Part shown: positions 1 through 6,927 of the stretch, one piece after another | Numbering within the stretch: the stretch's first letter is position 1 | How the letters are laid out: each line of letters starts with the position of its first letter | Assembly: GCA_938004315.1 (NCBI GenBank) | Contig: CALKWG010000019.1 | Span: 1-12,081, forward strand | Origin: an uncultured Spirochaetaceae bacterium | GTDB taxonomy: Bacteria > Spirochaetota > Spirochaetia > Treponematales > UBA12059 | Length of the DNA: 12,081 nt | Direction of reading: 5' to 3' | Program-made: the position numbers and the translations under genes | Notes under the pieces: generated by a model | Told to the model about the DNA's origin: nothing | What the model saw: the letters and a program-made list of their open reading frames with translations, nothing else | Databases searched by the model: none

Positions 1-2
1 TG

Positions 3-119
3 GCCGAGCTCTTGAGCGCGCGCGAGCTCGTCGGCTGCGCCGTGATGTTCGCCGGGATCGTGCTGTCGCAGCTGCCCGAAAGGGCCGCCCCGGGCGGGGC
101 CGCCGCGCCGGCGGCCTAG
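3..119 (+). CDS. C-terminal end of a DMT/EamA-type membrane transporter (partial)
   Basis: Only the last 38 codons lie in the window and the start is outside. The visible peptide begins AELLSARELVGCAVMFAG and continues IVLSQLP before an Ala/Pro/Gly-rich tail and a TAG stop. A short 'E-LS-REL-G' stretch followed by a final hydrophobic helix of the form G-A-IFAGI-LSQL is how many drug/metabolite transporter (EamA) proteins end, in the last transmembrane segment. It would be an inner-membrane permease of unknown substrate. The gene converges on glnN with 88 bp between the stop codons. The family call rests on this short tail alone; another polytopic membrane protein is possible. Confidence 0.55.
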   Translation, partial: AELLSARELVGCAVMFAGIVLSQLPERAAPGGAAAPAA

Positions 120-207
120 GCGGCTGCCTCCCCGCGGATATAGCCCGCCGCTCGGCGGCCCGCGCCCCGAGCCGCCGACCAGATGGCCGGCGGCGGGGCC
201 GATTACC
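120..207. terminator. Convergent intergenic region with overlapping GC hairpins
   Basis: This 88-bp gap separates two convergent genes. It contains mutually exclusive hairpins: GGCGGC at 154-159 with GCCGCC at 171-176 (11-nt loop), and GCCGCCG at 171-177 with CGGCGGC at 188-194 (10-nt loop). Neither is followed by a T-run on either strand, so this is not a classical intrinsic terminator. A bidirectional stop for both genes is an inference from the convergent layout. Confidence 0.3.
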
Positions 208-2328
208 CTAGAGCTTGAACAGCAAGTCCTCGTAGGTCGGGAAGGGCCAAGCGTCCTTGGCCACGAGCTTTTCGAGCGCGTCGACCGAGGCGCGGAGCGA
301 GGCCATCTCGGGCGTCACCTTATCGAGGAAGGCCTTGGCCTTGGCGTACTCGCCGGCGGTCTCCTGGGCCGCGGCCAAGGCGCGCTCCAGGCGCTCGGCG
401 CCCTCCGCCGACGCGCCGGCCAGGACCGCTACGTCCTTAGCCCGGCGCTCCTGCTGGGCGCTCGGCGCGCCTATGGCGGCCAGGGCGGCCGCGTCGCGCG
501 AGAAGTCGGCGGCGAAGGCGCTGGCGGCCGGGAAGATGAATCGCCTGACCATATCGATCATGACGCCCGCCTCGATGTTGATCTGCTTCGAGTACTTCTC
601 GAGGTATATGTGGTAGCGGCTCTCCAGCTCCGCCCGCGAGAGCACGCGCTGCGCCTCGAAGAGCTCGATGGTCTCAGCCTGCGTCAGGACCGAGAGCGCG
701 TCCACCGTCGAGCGCACGTTCGGTAGGCCCCGCCGCTCGGCCTCGCGCACCCAATCCTCCGAGTAGCCGTTGCCGTTGAACACCACCTTCCGGTGCGCCT
801 TATACGAGTTGCGCACGATGGCCTGGATCTCGGCCGTCGGGTCGGCGGCGCATTCCAGCCGTTCTGCGAACTCGCTAAGCACCTGGGCCACGGCCGTGTT
901 GAGGTAGGTGTTGGGGGTGGCGATGGCCTGGGACGAACCGATCATGCGGAACTCGAATTTATTGCCGGTGAAAGCGAACGGACTCGTACGGTTACGATCG
1001 GACAGGTCCAAGGGCAGGCTCGGGAGGCTCGTGACGCCCAGCTGCATGCGCACGCCGCCGCGCGCCGCGCAGGGCTTGCCCTCCACGATGGAGTCCAGGA
1101 CCTCGCAGAGCACGCCGCCGAAGAAGATGGAGATGATGGCCGGCGGGGCCTCGCTGGCGCCCAGGCGGTGGTCGTTGCCGGCGGTGGCCGCCGCCGAGCG
1201 GAGGAGGAGGGCGTAGCGATCGACCGCCTCGACCACCGCGGCGGCGAAGAGCAGGAAGCGCGCGTTCTCGCGCGGGTCCTCGCCGGGGTCGAGGAGGTTC
1301 ACGCCGTCGTCGGTGGCCATGGACCAGTTGTTATGCTTGCCCGAGCCGTTCACGCCGGCGAAGGGTTTCTCGTGGAGGAGCGCCTCCATGCCGTGCCGCC
1401 GCGCCACCTTCTGGATGGTCTCCATGACCAGCTGGTTGCCGTCGGCCGCCACGTTGGCGCTGGAGAAGATGGGCGCGATCTCGAACTGGTTGGGCGCGAC
1501 CTCGTTGTGCTGGGTCTTGGCGGCGACGCCTACCTTCCAGAGCTCGTAGTTGAGCTCGCGCATAAAGAGGGCGACGCGCTCCTTGATGGCGCCGAAGTAG
1601 TGGTCCTCCATCTCCTGGCCCTTGGCCGGCATGGAGCCGAACACGGTGCGCCCGGTGAGGAGCAGGTCCGGCCGCTCGTCGAACCAGGCCTTGTCTACTA
1701 GGAAGTACTCCTGCTCGGGGCCGACCGTGGTGACCACGCGCGAGCTCGTCGTATGGCCTAAGGCTTTTAGCACGCGGAGCGCCTGGGCGTTGAGCGCGTC
1801 CATGGACTTAAGGAGCGGGACCTTCTTGTCCAGAGCGTGGCCGTAATAGCCCACGAACGCGGTAGGGATGCAGAGCGTGGTGCCCGTGGGATCCTGCTTG
1901 AGGAAGGCGGGGCTCGTCGTGTCCCAGGCCGTGTAGCCGCGCGCCTCGAAGGTGGCGCGCAGGCCCCCGGAGGGGAAGCTCGACGCGTCGGGCTCGCCCT
2001 TGATGAGCTCCTTGCCGGAGAACTCCATGAGGAGCTTGCCGTCGGCCGTGGGCGCTATGAACGAGTCGTGCTTCTCCGCCGTGAGACCGGTCAGGGGCTG
2101 GAACCAGTGGGTAAAGTGCGTCGTGCCCTTCTCAAGTGCCCAATCCTTCATGGCGCCGGCGACGACCTCCGCTATCTCGATGGTCAGCTCCTGCTTGCCG
2201 GCTTGGACGTCCTGAAGCTCCTTATAGACGTTCTTAGGCAGGCGCTCGCGCATGACGGCGTTAGAGAAGCTGTTCGAGCCGTACAGTTCGGTGACGGGGG
2301 TCTTGGTGAAATCGATGCAGGCGCTCAT
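208..2328 (-). CDS. glnN: Type III glutamine synthetase (GSIII)
   Basis: Glutamine synthetase makes glutamine from glutamate, ammonia and ATP in the cytoplasm. At 706 residues it has the length of the GlnN (type III) family, far longer than GlnA (about 450). Catalytic-core motifs run in order: GPEQEYFLVD (203-212, metal-binding Glu), NEVAPNQFEIAP (275-286), NGSGKHNNWS (327-336, glutamate/ammonia site), GNDHRLGASEAPP (384-396, GSIII-style phosphate-binding arginine region) and DRNRTSPFAFTGNKFEFR (444-461). The N-terminal domain with THFTHWFQPLTG (70-81) and the long helical C-terminal part after about 490 are GSIII-specific. The start is fixed by a good Shine-Dalgarno, AAGGAG, 5 nt before the ATG (2334-2339 on the minus strand). 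A sigma-54 promoter lies at 2380-2396 and a sigma-54 activator gene lies immediately upstream, so expression is probably tied to nitrogen limitation. All catalytic motifs look intact. Confidence 0.97.
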   Translation of the reverse strand: MSACIDFTKTPVTELYGSNSFSNAVMRERLPKNVYKELQDVQAGKQELTIEIAEVVAGAMKDWALEKGTTHFTHWFQPLTGLTAEKHDSFIAPTADGKLLMEFSGKELIKGEPDASSFPSGGLRATFEARGYTAWDTTSPAFLKQDPTGTTLCIPTAFVGYYGHALDKKVPLLKSMDALNAQALRVLKALGHTTSSRVVTTVGPEQEYFLVDKAWFDERPDLLLTGRTVFGSMPAKGQEMEDHYFGAIKERVALFMRELNYELWKVGVAAKTQHNEVAPNQFEIAPIFSSANVAADGNQLVMETIQKVARRHGMEALLHEKPFAGVNGSGKHNNWSMATDDGVNLLDPGEDPRENARFLLFAAAVVEAVDRYALLLRSAAATAGNDHRLGASEAPPAIISIFFGGVLCEVLDSIVEGKPCAARGGVRMQLGVTSLPSLPLDLSDRNRTSPFAFTGNKFEFRMIGSSQAIATPNTYLNTAVAQVLSEFAERLECAADPTAEIQAIVRNSYKAHRKVVFNGNGYSEDWVREAERRGLPNVRSTVDALSVLTQAETIELFEAQRVLSRAELESRYHIYLEKYSKQINIEAGVMIDMVRRFIFPAASAFAADFSRDAAALAAIGAPSAQQERRAKDVAVLAGASAEGAERLERALAAAQETAGEYAKAKAFLDKVTPEMASLRASVDALEKLVAKDAWPFPTYEDLLFKL

Positions 2329-2379
2329 GGACGCTCCTTGCGTGGATAAGCTCCGGCCACGGCCGGGACTCTACTTTTA

Positions 2380-2396
2380 AGCAGGAAGCGTGCCAG
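2380..2396 (-). promoter_or_regulatory. Sigma-54 (-24/-12) promoter of glnN
   Basis: Read on the minus strand the site is CTGGCACGCTTCCTGCT, which fits the sigma-54 consensus TGGCAC-N5-TTGCW at nearly every informative position. The invariant GG (-24) and GC (-12) are exactly 10 bp apart. The predicted transcription start is near 2370, leaving a leader of about 42 nt with the glnN ribosome binding site at its end. The adjacent activator gene and the upstream repeated motifs at suitable enhancer distances support a functional site. Confidence 0.85.
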
Positions 2397-2398
2397 GA

Positions 2399-2419
2399 TG
2401 CGCACAATTAATATGCGCA
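2399..2419. promoter_or_regulatory. 21-bp palindrome abutting the glnN -24 element
   Basis: TGCGCA is repeated as an inverted repeat around a 9-bp AT-rich centre (TGCGCA-N9-TGCGCA), 3 bp upstream of the -24 element. The size and symmetry suggest an operator for a dimeric DNA-binding protein that would hinder or help sigma-54 polymerase. It is unlike the CTAC/GTAG motif nearby, so a second regulator is implied. The protein is unknown. Confidence 0.45.
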
Positions 2420-2430
2420 GATACTATTGT

Positions 2431-2449
2431 CATTTCAAATAAAGAAATG
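2431..2449. promoter_or_regulatory. AT-rich inverted repeat between enhancer sites and promoter
   Basis: CATTTC and GAAATG form an inverted repeat around a 7-bp A/T spacer, inside the most AT-rich stretch of the glnN upstream region (about 2403-2450). It lies between the promoter and the two proposed activator sites, where sigma-54 promoters often have a DNA-bending (IHF-type) site. No clear IHF consensus is visible, so the bending role is inference from position. Confidence 0.3.
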
Positions 2450-2506
2450 GTCGTGACAAGCCGGCAGAGGCTGCACGGTGATGTCTGCGATCTGAAGGAG
2501 AGTAGG

Positions 2507-2523
2507 CTACGTAGATGTAGGAA
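2507..2523. promoter_or_regulatory. Proposed upstream activator site 1 (CTAC-N6-GTAGGAA)
   Basis: The sequence CTACGTAGATGTAGGAA is one of three 17-bp copies of a motif CTAC-N6-GTRGGAA seen in this window only around the activator and glnN. Its arms CTAC/GTAG form a dyad as expected for a dimeric Fis-type helix-turn-helix. It lies about 120 bp upstream of the -24 element, a normal enhancer distance. Binding by the neighbouring activator is inferred. Confidence 0.6.
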
Positions 2524-2535
2524 AGGTAAAAGATA

Positions 2536-2552
2536 CTACAAATATGTGGGAA
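2536..2552. promoter_or_regulatory. Proposed upstream activator site 2 (CTAC-N6-GTGGGAA)
   Basis: The sequence CTACAAATATGTGGGAA is the second copy of the 17-bp motif, 29 bp from copy 1 and only 4 bp past the activator gene's stop codon. It is about 150 bp upstream of the glnN -24 element. Two same-orientation sites spaced by roughly three helical turns are a common arrangement for oligomerising sigma-54 activators. Confidence 0.6.
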
Positions 2553-2556
2553 TATT

Positions 2557-4068
<1,512 letters not shown>

Positions 4069-4074
4069 CTCTTG

Positions 4075-4104
4075 AGAATACTACCAAAATGTAGGAACCT
4101 TCAA
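4075..4104 (-). promoter_or_regulatory. Predicted promoter of the activator gene, possibly leaderless
   Basis: On the minus strand TTGAAG (4104-4099) and TATTCT (4080-4075) are separated by 18 bp, fitting a weak sigma-70-type promoter. Transcription would start about 7 nt after the -10 element, at or next to the ATG at 4068, giving a leaderless mRNA. That agrees with the lack of a convincing Shine-Dalgarno. Both elements deviate from consensus, so this is tentative. Confidence 0.4.
4081..4097. promoter_or_regulatory. Third CTAC-N6-GTAGGAA site, inside the activator's own promoter
   Basis: The sequence CTACCAAAATGTAGGAA matches the two sites upstream of glnN. It ends 13 bp upstream of the activator start codon and occupies the spacer between that gene's predicted -35 and -10 boxes. 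A protein bound here would block polymerase, suggesting negative autoregulation. The motif match is seen directly; the repression is inferred. Confidence 0.55.
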
Positions 4105-4178
4105 GGATGCATCGAGCCTTCCGTATGTAGCCAAGCGGAGGAGCGTACGCCTCTTGGGCGGCATAGAGACGGCTTCGT

Positions 4179-4207
4179 TTGACCTTGTTTCGAGCCGGGT
4201 CTATGCT
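4179..4207 (+). promoter_or_regulatory. Sigma-70-type promoter for the 4256 gene
   Basis: TTGACC (4179-4184) and TATGCT (4202-4207) are separated by exactly 17 bp, close to the housekeeping consensus. The predicted start is near 4214, giving a leader of about 42 nt. It is divergent from the activator promoter, with about 75 bp between their -35 boxes and no other obvious site in that stretch. Confidence 0.65.
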
Positions 4208-4225
4208 TGAAACCTGCCGCTTTCC

Positions 4226-4243
4226 GCGGGGCGACCGCCCCGC
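4226..4243 (+). promoter_or_regulatory. Leader hairpin directly against the Shine-Dalgarno of the 4256 gene
   Basis: GCGGGGC (4226-4232) pairs perfectly with GCCCCGC (4237-4243) around a GACC loop. The stem ends one base before the ribosome binding site AAGGAGGT (4244-4251). A 7-bp all-GC stem in this place could stabilise the mRNA 5' end or tune ribosome access. It does not itself sequester the Shine-Dalgarno. Confidence 0.45.
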
Positions 4244-4255
4244 AAGGAGGTCGCT

Positions 4256-5059
4256 ATGGCCAAAACTCCGTCCCGCCTGATCGTCCCGTTCGTAGCCGCG
4301 CTGGCGATCGGCGCCTCGGCCTTCGCCGAAGAGAATAAAGCGACCTTCACCGTAGCCCCGCCCCCCGTGGGCTACCCCGACTTCAACGCCGGCGACGCGA
4401 CCGAACAGGCCGGCGGCGGCGCGGTCGTGATCAAGACCGACTACGGCGGACTGGCCGGCTGGCTCGTAGGCGGCTCTGGCGCTTGGCAATTTCAATTTTG
4501 CCCCGTGGACGACCTGGCGTTGGGCGCCTCCGTCGCCGGCTCGCTTATGGCCGGCGACCGGAATTGCCTCCTTTTGATGTCGGCGCCGTTCGGCGTCAGC
4601 CTCGCCGCCGAGCTATTCGAGTGGCGCGGCTCGACCTTCTACGCGTTCGGCTACGCGGGCGGGACGCTGAGTTATTCCAGCCAAATAATCGGAATCCCGA
4701 TAGGAATCGGCGATGTGATCGATGAGACTTCGGTCGAGACGATGAGCGGCATCCTCTCCGCGGGCATCGGCTGCCAGGCGAACGCGGCGCTCGGCGGCTT
4801 CGTCGTCTCGCCCTTCGCCCAATGGACTTGGTCGGGCGGCGTCTATGGAACGACCCAGAGCTCAAGCTTGTCGTTCGACTATCCCTCGCGGTCGGGCGAG
4901 GTCGAGCTCAGCATGAATTCCATCTACGGCTTCGACCTGCTCTATCAGCCGCTGGGCTGGTCCTTAAGCTCTCAGCTCAGGTTAGGCGAGGGTTATCAGA
5001 TGATTACACTGGCTTTGCGACGCCTGCTCGGCGCCGCGAAGGCGCGATCCGGCGCTTAA
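4256..5059 (+). CDS. Secreted, probably outer-membrane beta-barrel protein of unknown function
   Basis: I do not recognise a named family. The 267-residue product starts with a clear Sec signal peptide: KTPSR, a hydrophobic core (about 8-20), then SAFA|EE, predicting signal peptidase I cleavage after Ala24. The mature part has many alternating Gly/aromatic strands such as STFYAFGYAGGTLSYSS and VVSPFAQWTWSGGVYG, with few charges, which resembles a small outer-membrane barrel. It does not end in an aromatic residue as classical barrels do; the last residues are an Ala/Arg/Gly tail. A strong ribosome binding site (AAGGAGGT, 4 nt before ATG) and a good promoter indicate expression. It is a single gene divergent from the nitrogen regulator with no evident link. 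The 13 bases starting at its stop codon match Illumina adapter sequence, so the 3' end deserves a read-level check. Confidence 0.7.
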   Translation: MAKTPSRLIVPFVAALAIGASAFAEENKATFTVAPPPVGYPDFNAGDATEQAGGGAVVIKTDYGGLAGWLVGGSGAWQFQFCPVDDLALGASVAGSLMAGDRNCLLLMSAPFGVSLAAELFEWRGSTFYAFGYAGGTLSYSSQIIGIPIGIGDVIDETSVETMSGILSAGIGCQANAALGGFVVSPFAQWTWSGGVYGTTQSSSLSFDYPSRSGEVELSMNSIYGFDLLYQPLGWSLSSQLRLGEGYQMITLALRRLLGAAKARSGA

Positions 5060-5079
5060 GATCGGAAGAGCTCCGCCGT

Positions 5080-5109
5080 TTGCCAAAACCGTAGCCTCAT
5101 GCCTATACT
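5080..5109 (+). promoter_or_regulatory. Predicted sigma-70-type promoter of the AraC-type gene
   Basis: TTGCCA (5080-5085) and TATACT (5104-5109) are 18 bp apart, upstream of the AraC-type gene. The predicted start is near 5116, giving a leader of about 26 nt that contains the ribosome binding site AAGGAGGG (5127-5134), 7 nt before the ATG. Thus the gene is probably not co-transcribed with its left neighbour. Confidence 0.55.
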
Positions 5110-5141
5110 GCCAGCACGGCGCCGCGAAGGAGGGCCGCTTC

Positions 5142-6134
5142 ATGACCCGAGAGGAATACCTGCGCCGCGAGTACGCCGGCCGTATGAACAAGGCTATGGA
5201 CTACGCCTACGCCAACCTCGGCCGCGACTTCGAGCTTTCGGAGATGGCCGACGCCGCGTGCTTCAGCCGCTACCACTTTCACCGCATGTTCTCCGCCTTT
5301 ACCGGCGAGACCCCGGGGGAATTCCTGCGCCGAATCCGCTTGGCGAAGGCGGCGGGTCTCCTGCGAGACGACCCTCGCCGCGACGTGACGGCCGTAGCCA
5401 TGGACTCGGGCTTCTCGAGCCCGAGCGCCTTCTCCCGCGCCTTCAAGGAACGCTTCGGCGCGTCGCCATCGGCCTTCCGCGAGGCTGACGAGGCGGGGCT
5501 AACGGCCATCCTCGTCGCCGCCGGCCTAGCGCGGAGCAAGCAGGGTCAAGCGCAAGGCAACGACGGTCAAGCGGCCGGCAACGAGCGGCATGCGCCGGCT
5601 GGCCTCGCGCCTTATGATGAGCCTATCCTAGACGGACGACGGAGGAATGATATGTCCAAGCTCGAGTACACGGTAGAGGTGAAGGACTTGCCCGCGCTGA
5701 CGGTAGCGTACGCGCGGCACGTTGGGGCGTACAACCTTATCGGTGAAGCTTTCGGTAGGCTCTATCAATGGGCAGGCCCGCGCGGGCTCATCGGTCCCGA
5801 TACGATGCACCTAGCCTGCTACCATGACGACCCCGACCTGACCCCGCCTGACAGGCTACGCTCGAGCGCCTGTATCTCGGTGGCCCCGGGCACGCCGACC
5901 GACGGGGACATAGGGTCCATGCCGGTGCCCGGCGGGCTCTTCGCGGTGGGGCATTTCGAGATCGACCAAACTCAGTTCGGCGAGGCCTGGACGGCGCTCA
6001 TGGGCGAATGGTTGCCCTCCTCCGGCTACCAGGCGGACGACCGGATGTGCTACGAGCTGTACTTGAACGACCACGAGAAGCATCCGGAACGGAAGTTCAT
6101 CGTGGATATCTGCCAGCCCGTTAAGCCGATGTAA
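5142..6134 (+). CDS. AraC-family regulator fused to a GyrI-like effector-binding domain
   Basis: This is a cytoplasmic one-component regulator of 330 residues. Residues about 12-115 form the AraC/XylS double helix-turn-helix: first HTH ELSEMADAACFSRYHFHRMF (31-50) and second HTH around DVTAVAMDSGFSSPSAFSRA (81-100), followed by the family's F-K-RFG-SPS-FR end. Residues about 171-330 are a GyrI-like (SOUL/BacI-type) small-molecule-binding domain with typical VGAYNLIGEAFGRLYQW and CYELYLN...HPERKFIVDI segments. This architecture, as in Rob/SbmC-type and multidrug regulators, usually binds lipophilic or cationic compounds. The linker (130-170) is Gly/Gln/Asn-rich and contains a 21-bp tandem duplication (5544-5564 and 5565-5585). 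A second start with a good ribosome binding site lies at 5652 in frame. The target genes are not evident; the repeat element begins right after its stop codon. Confidence 0.92.
   Translation: MTREEYLRREYAGRMNKAMDYAYANLGRDFELSEMADAACFSRYHFHRMFSAFTGETPGEFLRRIRLAKAAGLLRDDPRRDVTAVAMDSGFSSPSAFSRAFKERFGASPSAFREADEAGLTAILVAAGLARSKQGQAQGNDGQAAGNERHAPAGLAPYDEPILDGRRRNDMSKLEYTVEVKDLPALTVAYARHVGAYNLIGEAFGRLYQWAGPRGLIGPDTMHLACYHDDPDLTPPDRLRSSACISVAPGTPTDGDIGSMPVPGGLFAVGHFEIDQTQFGEAWTALMGEWLPSSGYQADDRMCYELYLNDHEKHPERKFIVDICQPVKPM
5544..5585 (+). repeat. 21-bp tandem duplication in the AraC-GyrI linker
   Basis: Two adjacent 21-nt units, GGTCAAGCGCAAGGCAACGAC and a variant differing at three or so positions, encode GQAQGND and GQAAGNE. 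The repeat lies in the flexible linker between the DNA-binding and ligand-binding domains and is in frame, so copy number could change without breaking the protein. Confidence 0.7.
5641..5654 (+). promoter_or_regulatory. Internal ribosome binding site and start codon within the AraC-GyrI gene
   Basis: GGAGGA (5641-5646) precedes an in-frame ATG at 5652-5654 by 5 nt, exactly at the boundary between linker and GyrI-like domain. Translation from here would give a free 160-residue GyrI-like protein (MSKLEYTVEV...) ending at 6134. It may be a true alternative product or the remnant of a two-gene ancestor. Confidence 0.45.
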
Positions 6135-6309
6135 CCCCCGCCCCGGGGCTGGTGCGGGAGCGCGTTCAGGCATGGGTTGGAATTTCCGGCGGGTCCTGGC
6201 GTTGCGCGAAGGGGCCGCGGGCTAGGAAACGCCCGCGGTCCCTTCGCGCGGCGCCACCCGCCGGACTTACTATGCCATGGCGGCGTCGCGGCTCAGTTCT
6301 CGGGGCGGG
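6135..6309 (+). repeat. Truncated copy 1 of the ~410-bp structured repeat element
   Basis: This is the left 175 bp of the element, beginning immediately after the AraC-type stop codon. It matches copy 2 (offset 239 bp) at all but a few positions, the clearest differences being at ACTTACT versus ACCTGAT. It keeps the complete left hairpin module: arm CCGGCGGGT (6186-6194), hairpin A (6204-6249) and arm ACCCGCCGG (6256-6264). Homology ends after TTCTCGGGGCGGG; the right half with hairpin B is missing. Near-identity to copy 2 indicates a recent local duplication. Confidence 0.85.
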
Positions 6310-6376
6310 GGCCGCATCGCGGCTTTGAGAACCGGGGGAATGCGTCCGGTCATCAGGCGCTTGAAACTACAGCGGG
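6310..6376. other. Unmatched 67-bp segment between repeat copies 1 and 2
   Basis: This stretch replaces the right half of copy 1 and matches nothing else in the window. It holds a hairpin GCCGC-ATC-GCGGC (about 6311-6323), flanked by GTTCTC (in copy 1) and GAGAAC, which also pair. It then reads CCGGGGGAATGCGTCCGG and ends with CTTGAAACTACAGCGGG. No open reading frame or known site is convincing; it may be the remnant of another insertion. Confidence 0.4.
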
Positions 6377-6787
6377 CCGCCCCGGGGCTGGTGCGGGAGC
6401 GCGTTCAGGCATGGGTTGGAATTTCCGGCGGGTCCTGGCGTTGCGCGAAGGGGCCGCGGGCTAGGAAACGCCCGCGGTCCCTTCGCGCGGCGCCACCCGC
6501 CGGACCTGATATGCCATGGCGGCGTCGCGGCTCAGTTCTCGGGGCGGGACCGACTTTCGTAGCTGCATATGCTGATCGCCTCGACACCCATCGAGTCGGT
6601 ACGCACGACGACCGCGCCCCGACCCCGAGTTACGTGCGCCACTCAATGCCATCACGAACGAAGTCCGGCGGGTGTCGTCAGGCGAGGACGCCCGAGGCCT
6701 AAAGCCTCGGACGTTCTCGCGGAACGACAGGACCCGCCGGGAATTTCGTAACGGCCTGGCATAGCGCCCGCACCAAGCCCGGGGGCG
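6377..6787 (+). repeat. Full-length copy 2 of the ~410-bp structured repeat element
   Basis: The ends are inverted repeats: CCGCCCCGGGGCTGGTGCGGG at the left and its near-complement ending AAGCCCGGGGGCG at the right. A second inverted-repeat block pairs CCGGCGGGTCCTG (6425-6437) with CAGGACCCGCCGG (6728-6740). Hairpin A is 19 bp with one G-T pair (6443-6461 with 6470-6488, loop TAGGAAAC). Hairpin B is about 15 bp (6684-6698 with 6704-6718, loop CTAAA). A smaller hairpin CTCGA-N6-TCGAG lies in the middle. Overlapping reading frames in this region differ between copies and have no recognisable domains, so I consider the element non-coding. Confidence 0.88.
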
Positions 6788-6839
6788 TGGTCGTTATGGC
6801 TTGTGCTGAATTAAAGGTGATTATTAAAGGTTTTATCCC

Positions 6840-6867
6840 TTGCATGCGCAGAGCTGCGGCATACAAT
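6840..6867 (+). promoter_or_regulatory. Predicted sigma-70-type promoter of the DinB-family gene
   Basis: TTGCAT (6840-6845) and TACAAT (6862-6867) are 16 bp apart in the relatively AT-rich stretch after repeat copy 2 (6788-6927). The predicted start is near 6874, leaving a leader of about 54 nt that ends in the TAGGAGG ribosome binding site. This supports the GTG start at 6928, since the more upstream ATG at 6787 would precede the promoter. Confidence 0.6.
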
Positions 6868-6927
6868 CTAGGAACCCGCGCCGCGTCTTTTCCAAGCGAA
6901 TGCGGTCAGTCGTATAGGAGGTTCCCT

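Noticed and set aside
793..2349. Long plus-strand reading frames opposite glnN (for example 793-1701 and 1837-2349)
   Set aside because: They are antisense shadows caused by high GC content. Their translations are His/Gly/Arg/Val-rich with no domain, while the minus strand encodes an intact glutamine synthetase.
4105..4178. Search for additional CTAC-N6-GTRG sites in the divergent control region
   Set aside because: Only a lone GTAG half-site (near 4126) is present, without a partner arm.
6360..6376. CTTGAAACTACA segment resembling the GAAAC end of some CRISPR repeats
   Set aside because: There is a single occurrence with no regular spacing and no cas genes.
6684..6718. GGCCTAAAGCC in hairpin B as a possible integron attC core
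   Set aside because: It lacks the GTTRRRY/RYYYAAC core pair, and the hairpin has none of the expected extrahelical bases. No integrase is nearby.
6177..6751. Several overlapping reading frames inside repeat copies 1 and 2
   Set aside because: They are Arg/Ala/Gly-rich, overlap each other on both strands, follow hairpin arms, and are not kept as one frame across copies.
6787..6927. The 47-codon upstream extension of the DinB-family frame
   Set aside because: It begins at the last bases of the repeat element and precedes the predicted promoter. The GTG at 6928 has a well-placed TAGGAGG and gives the usual family length.
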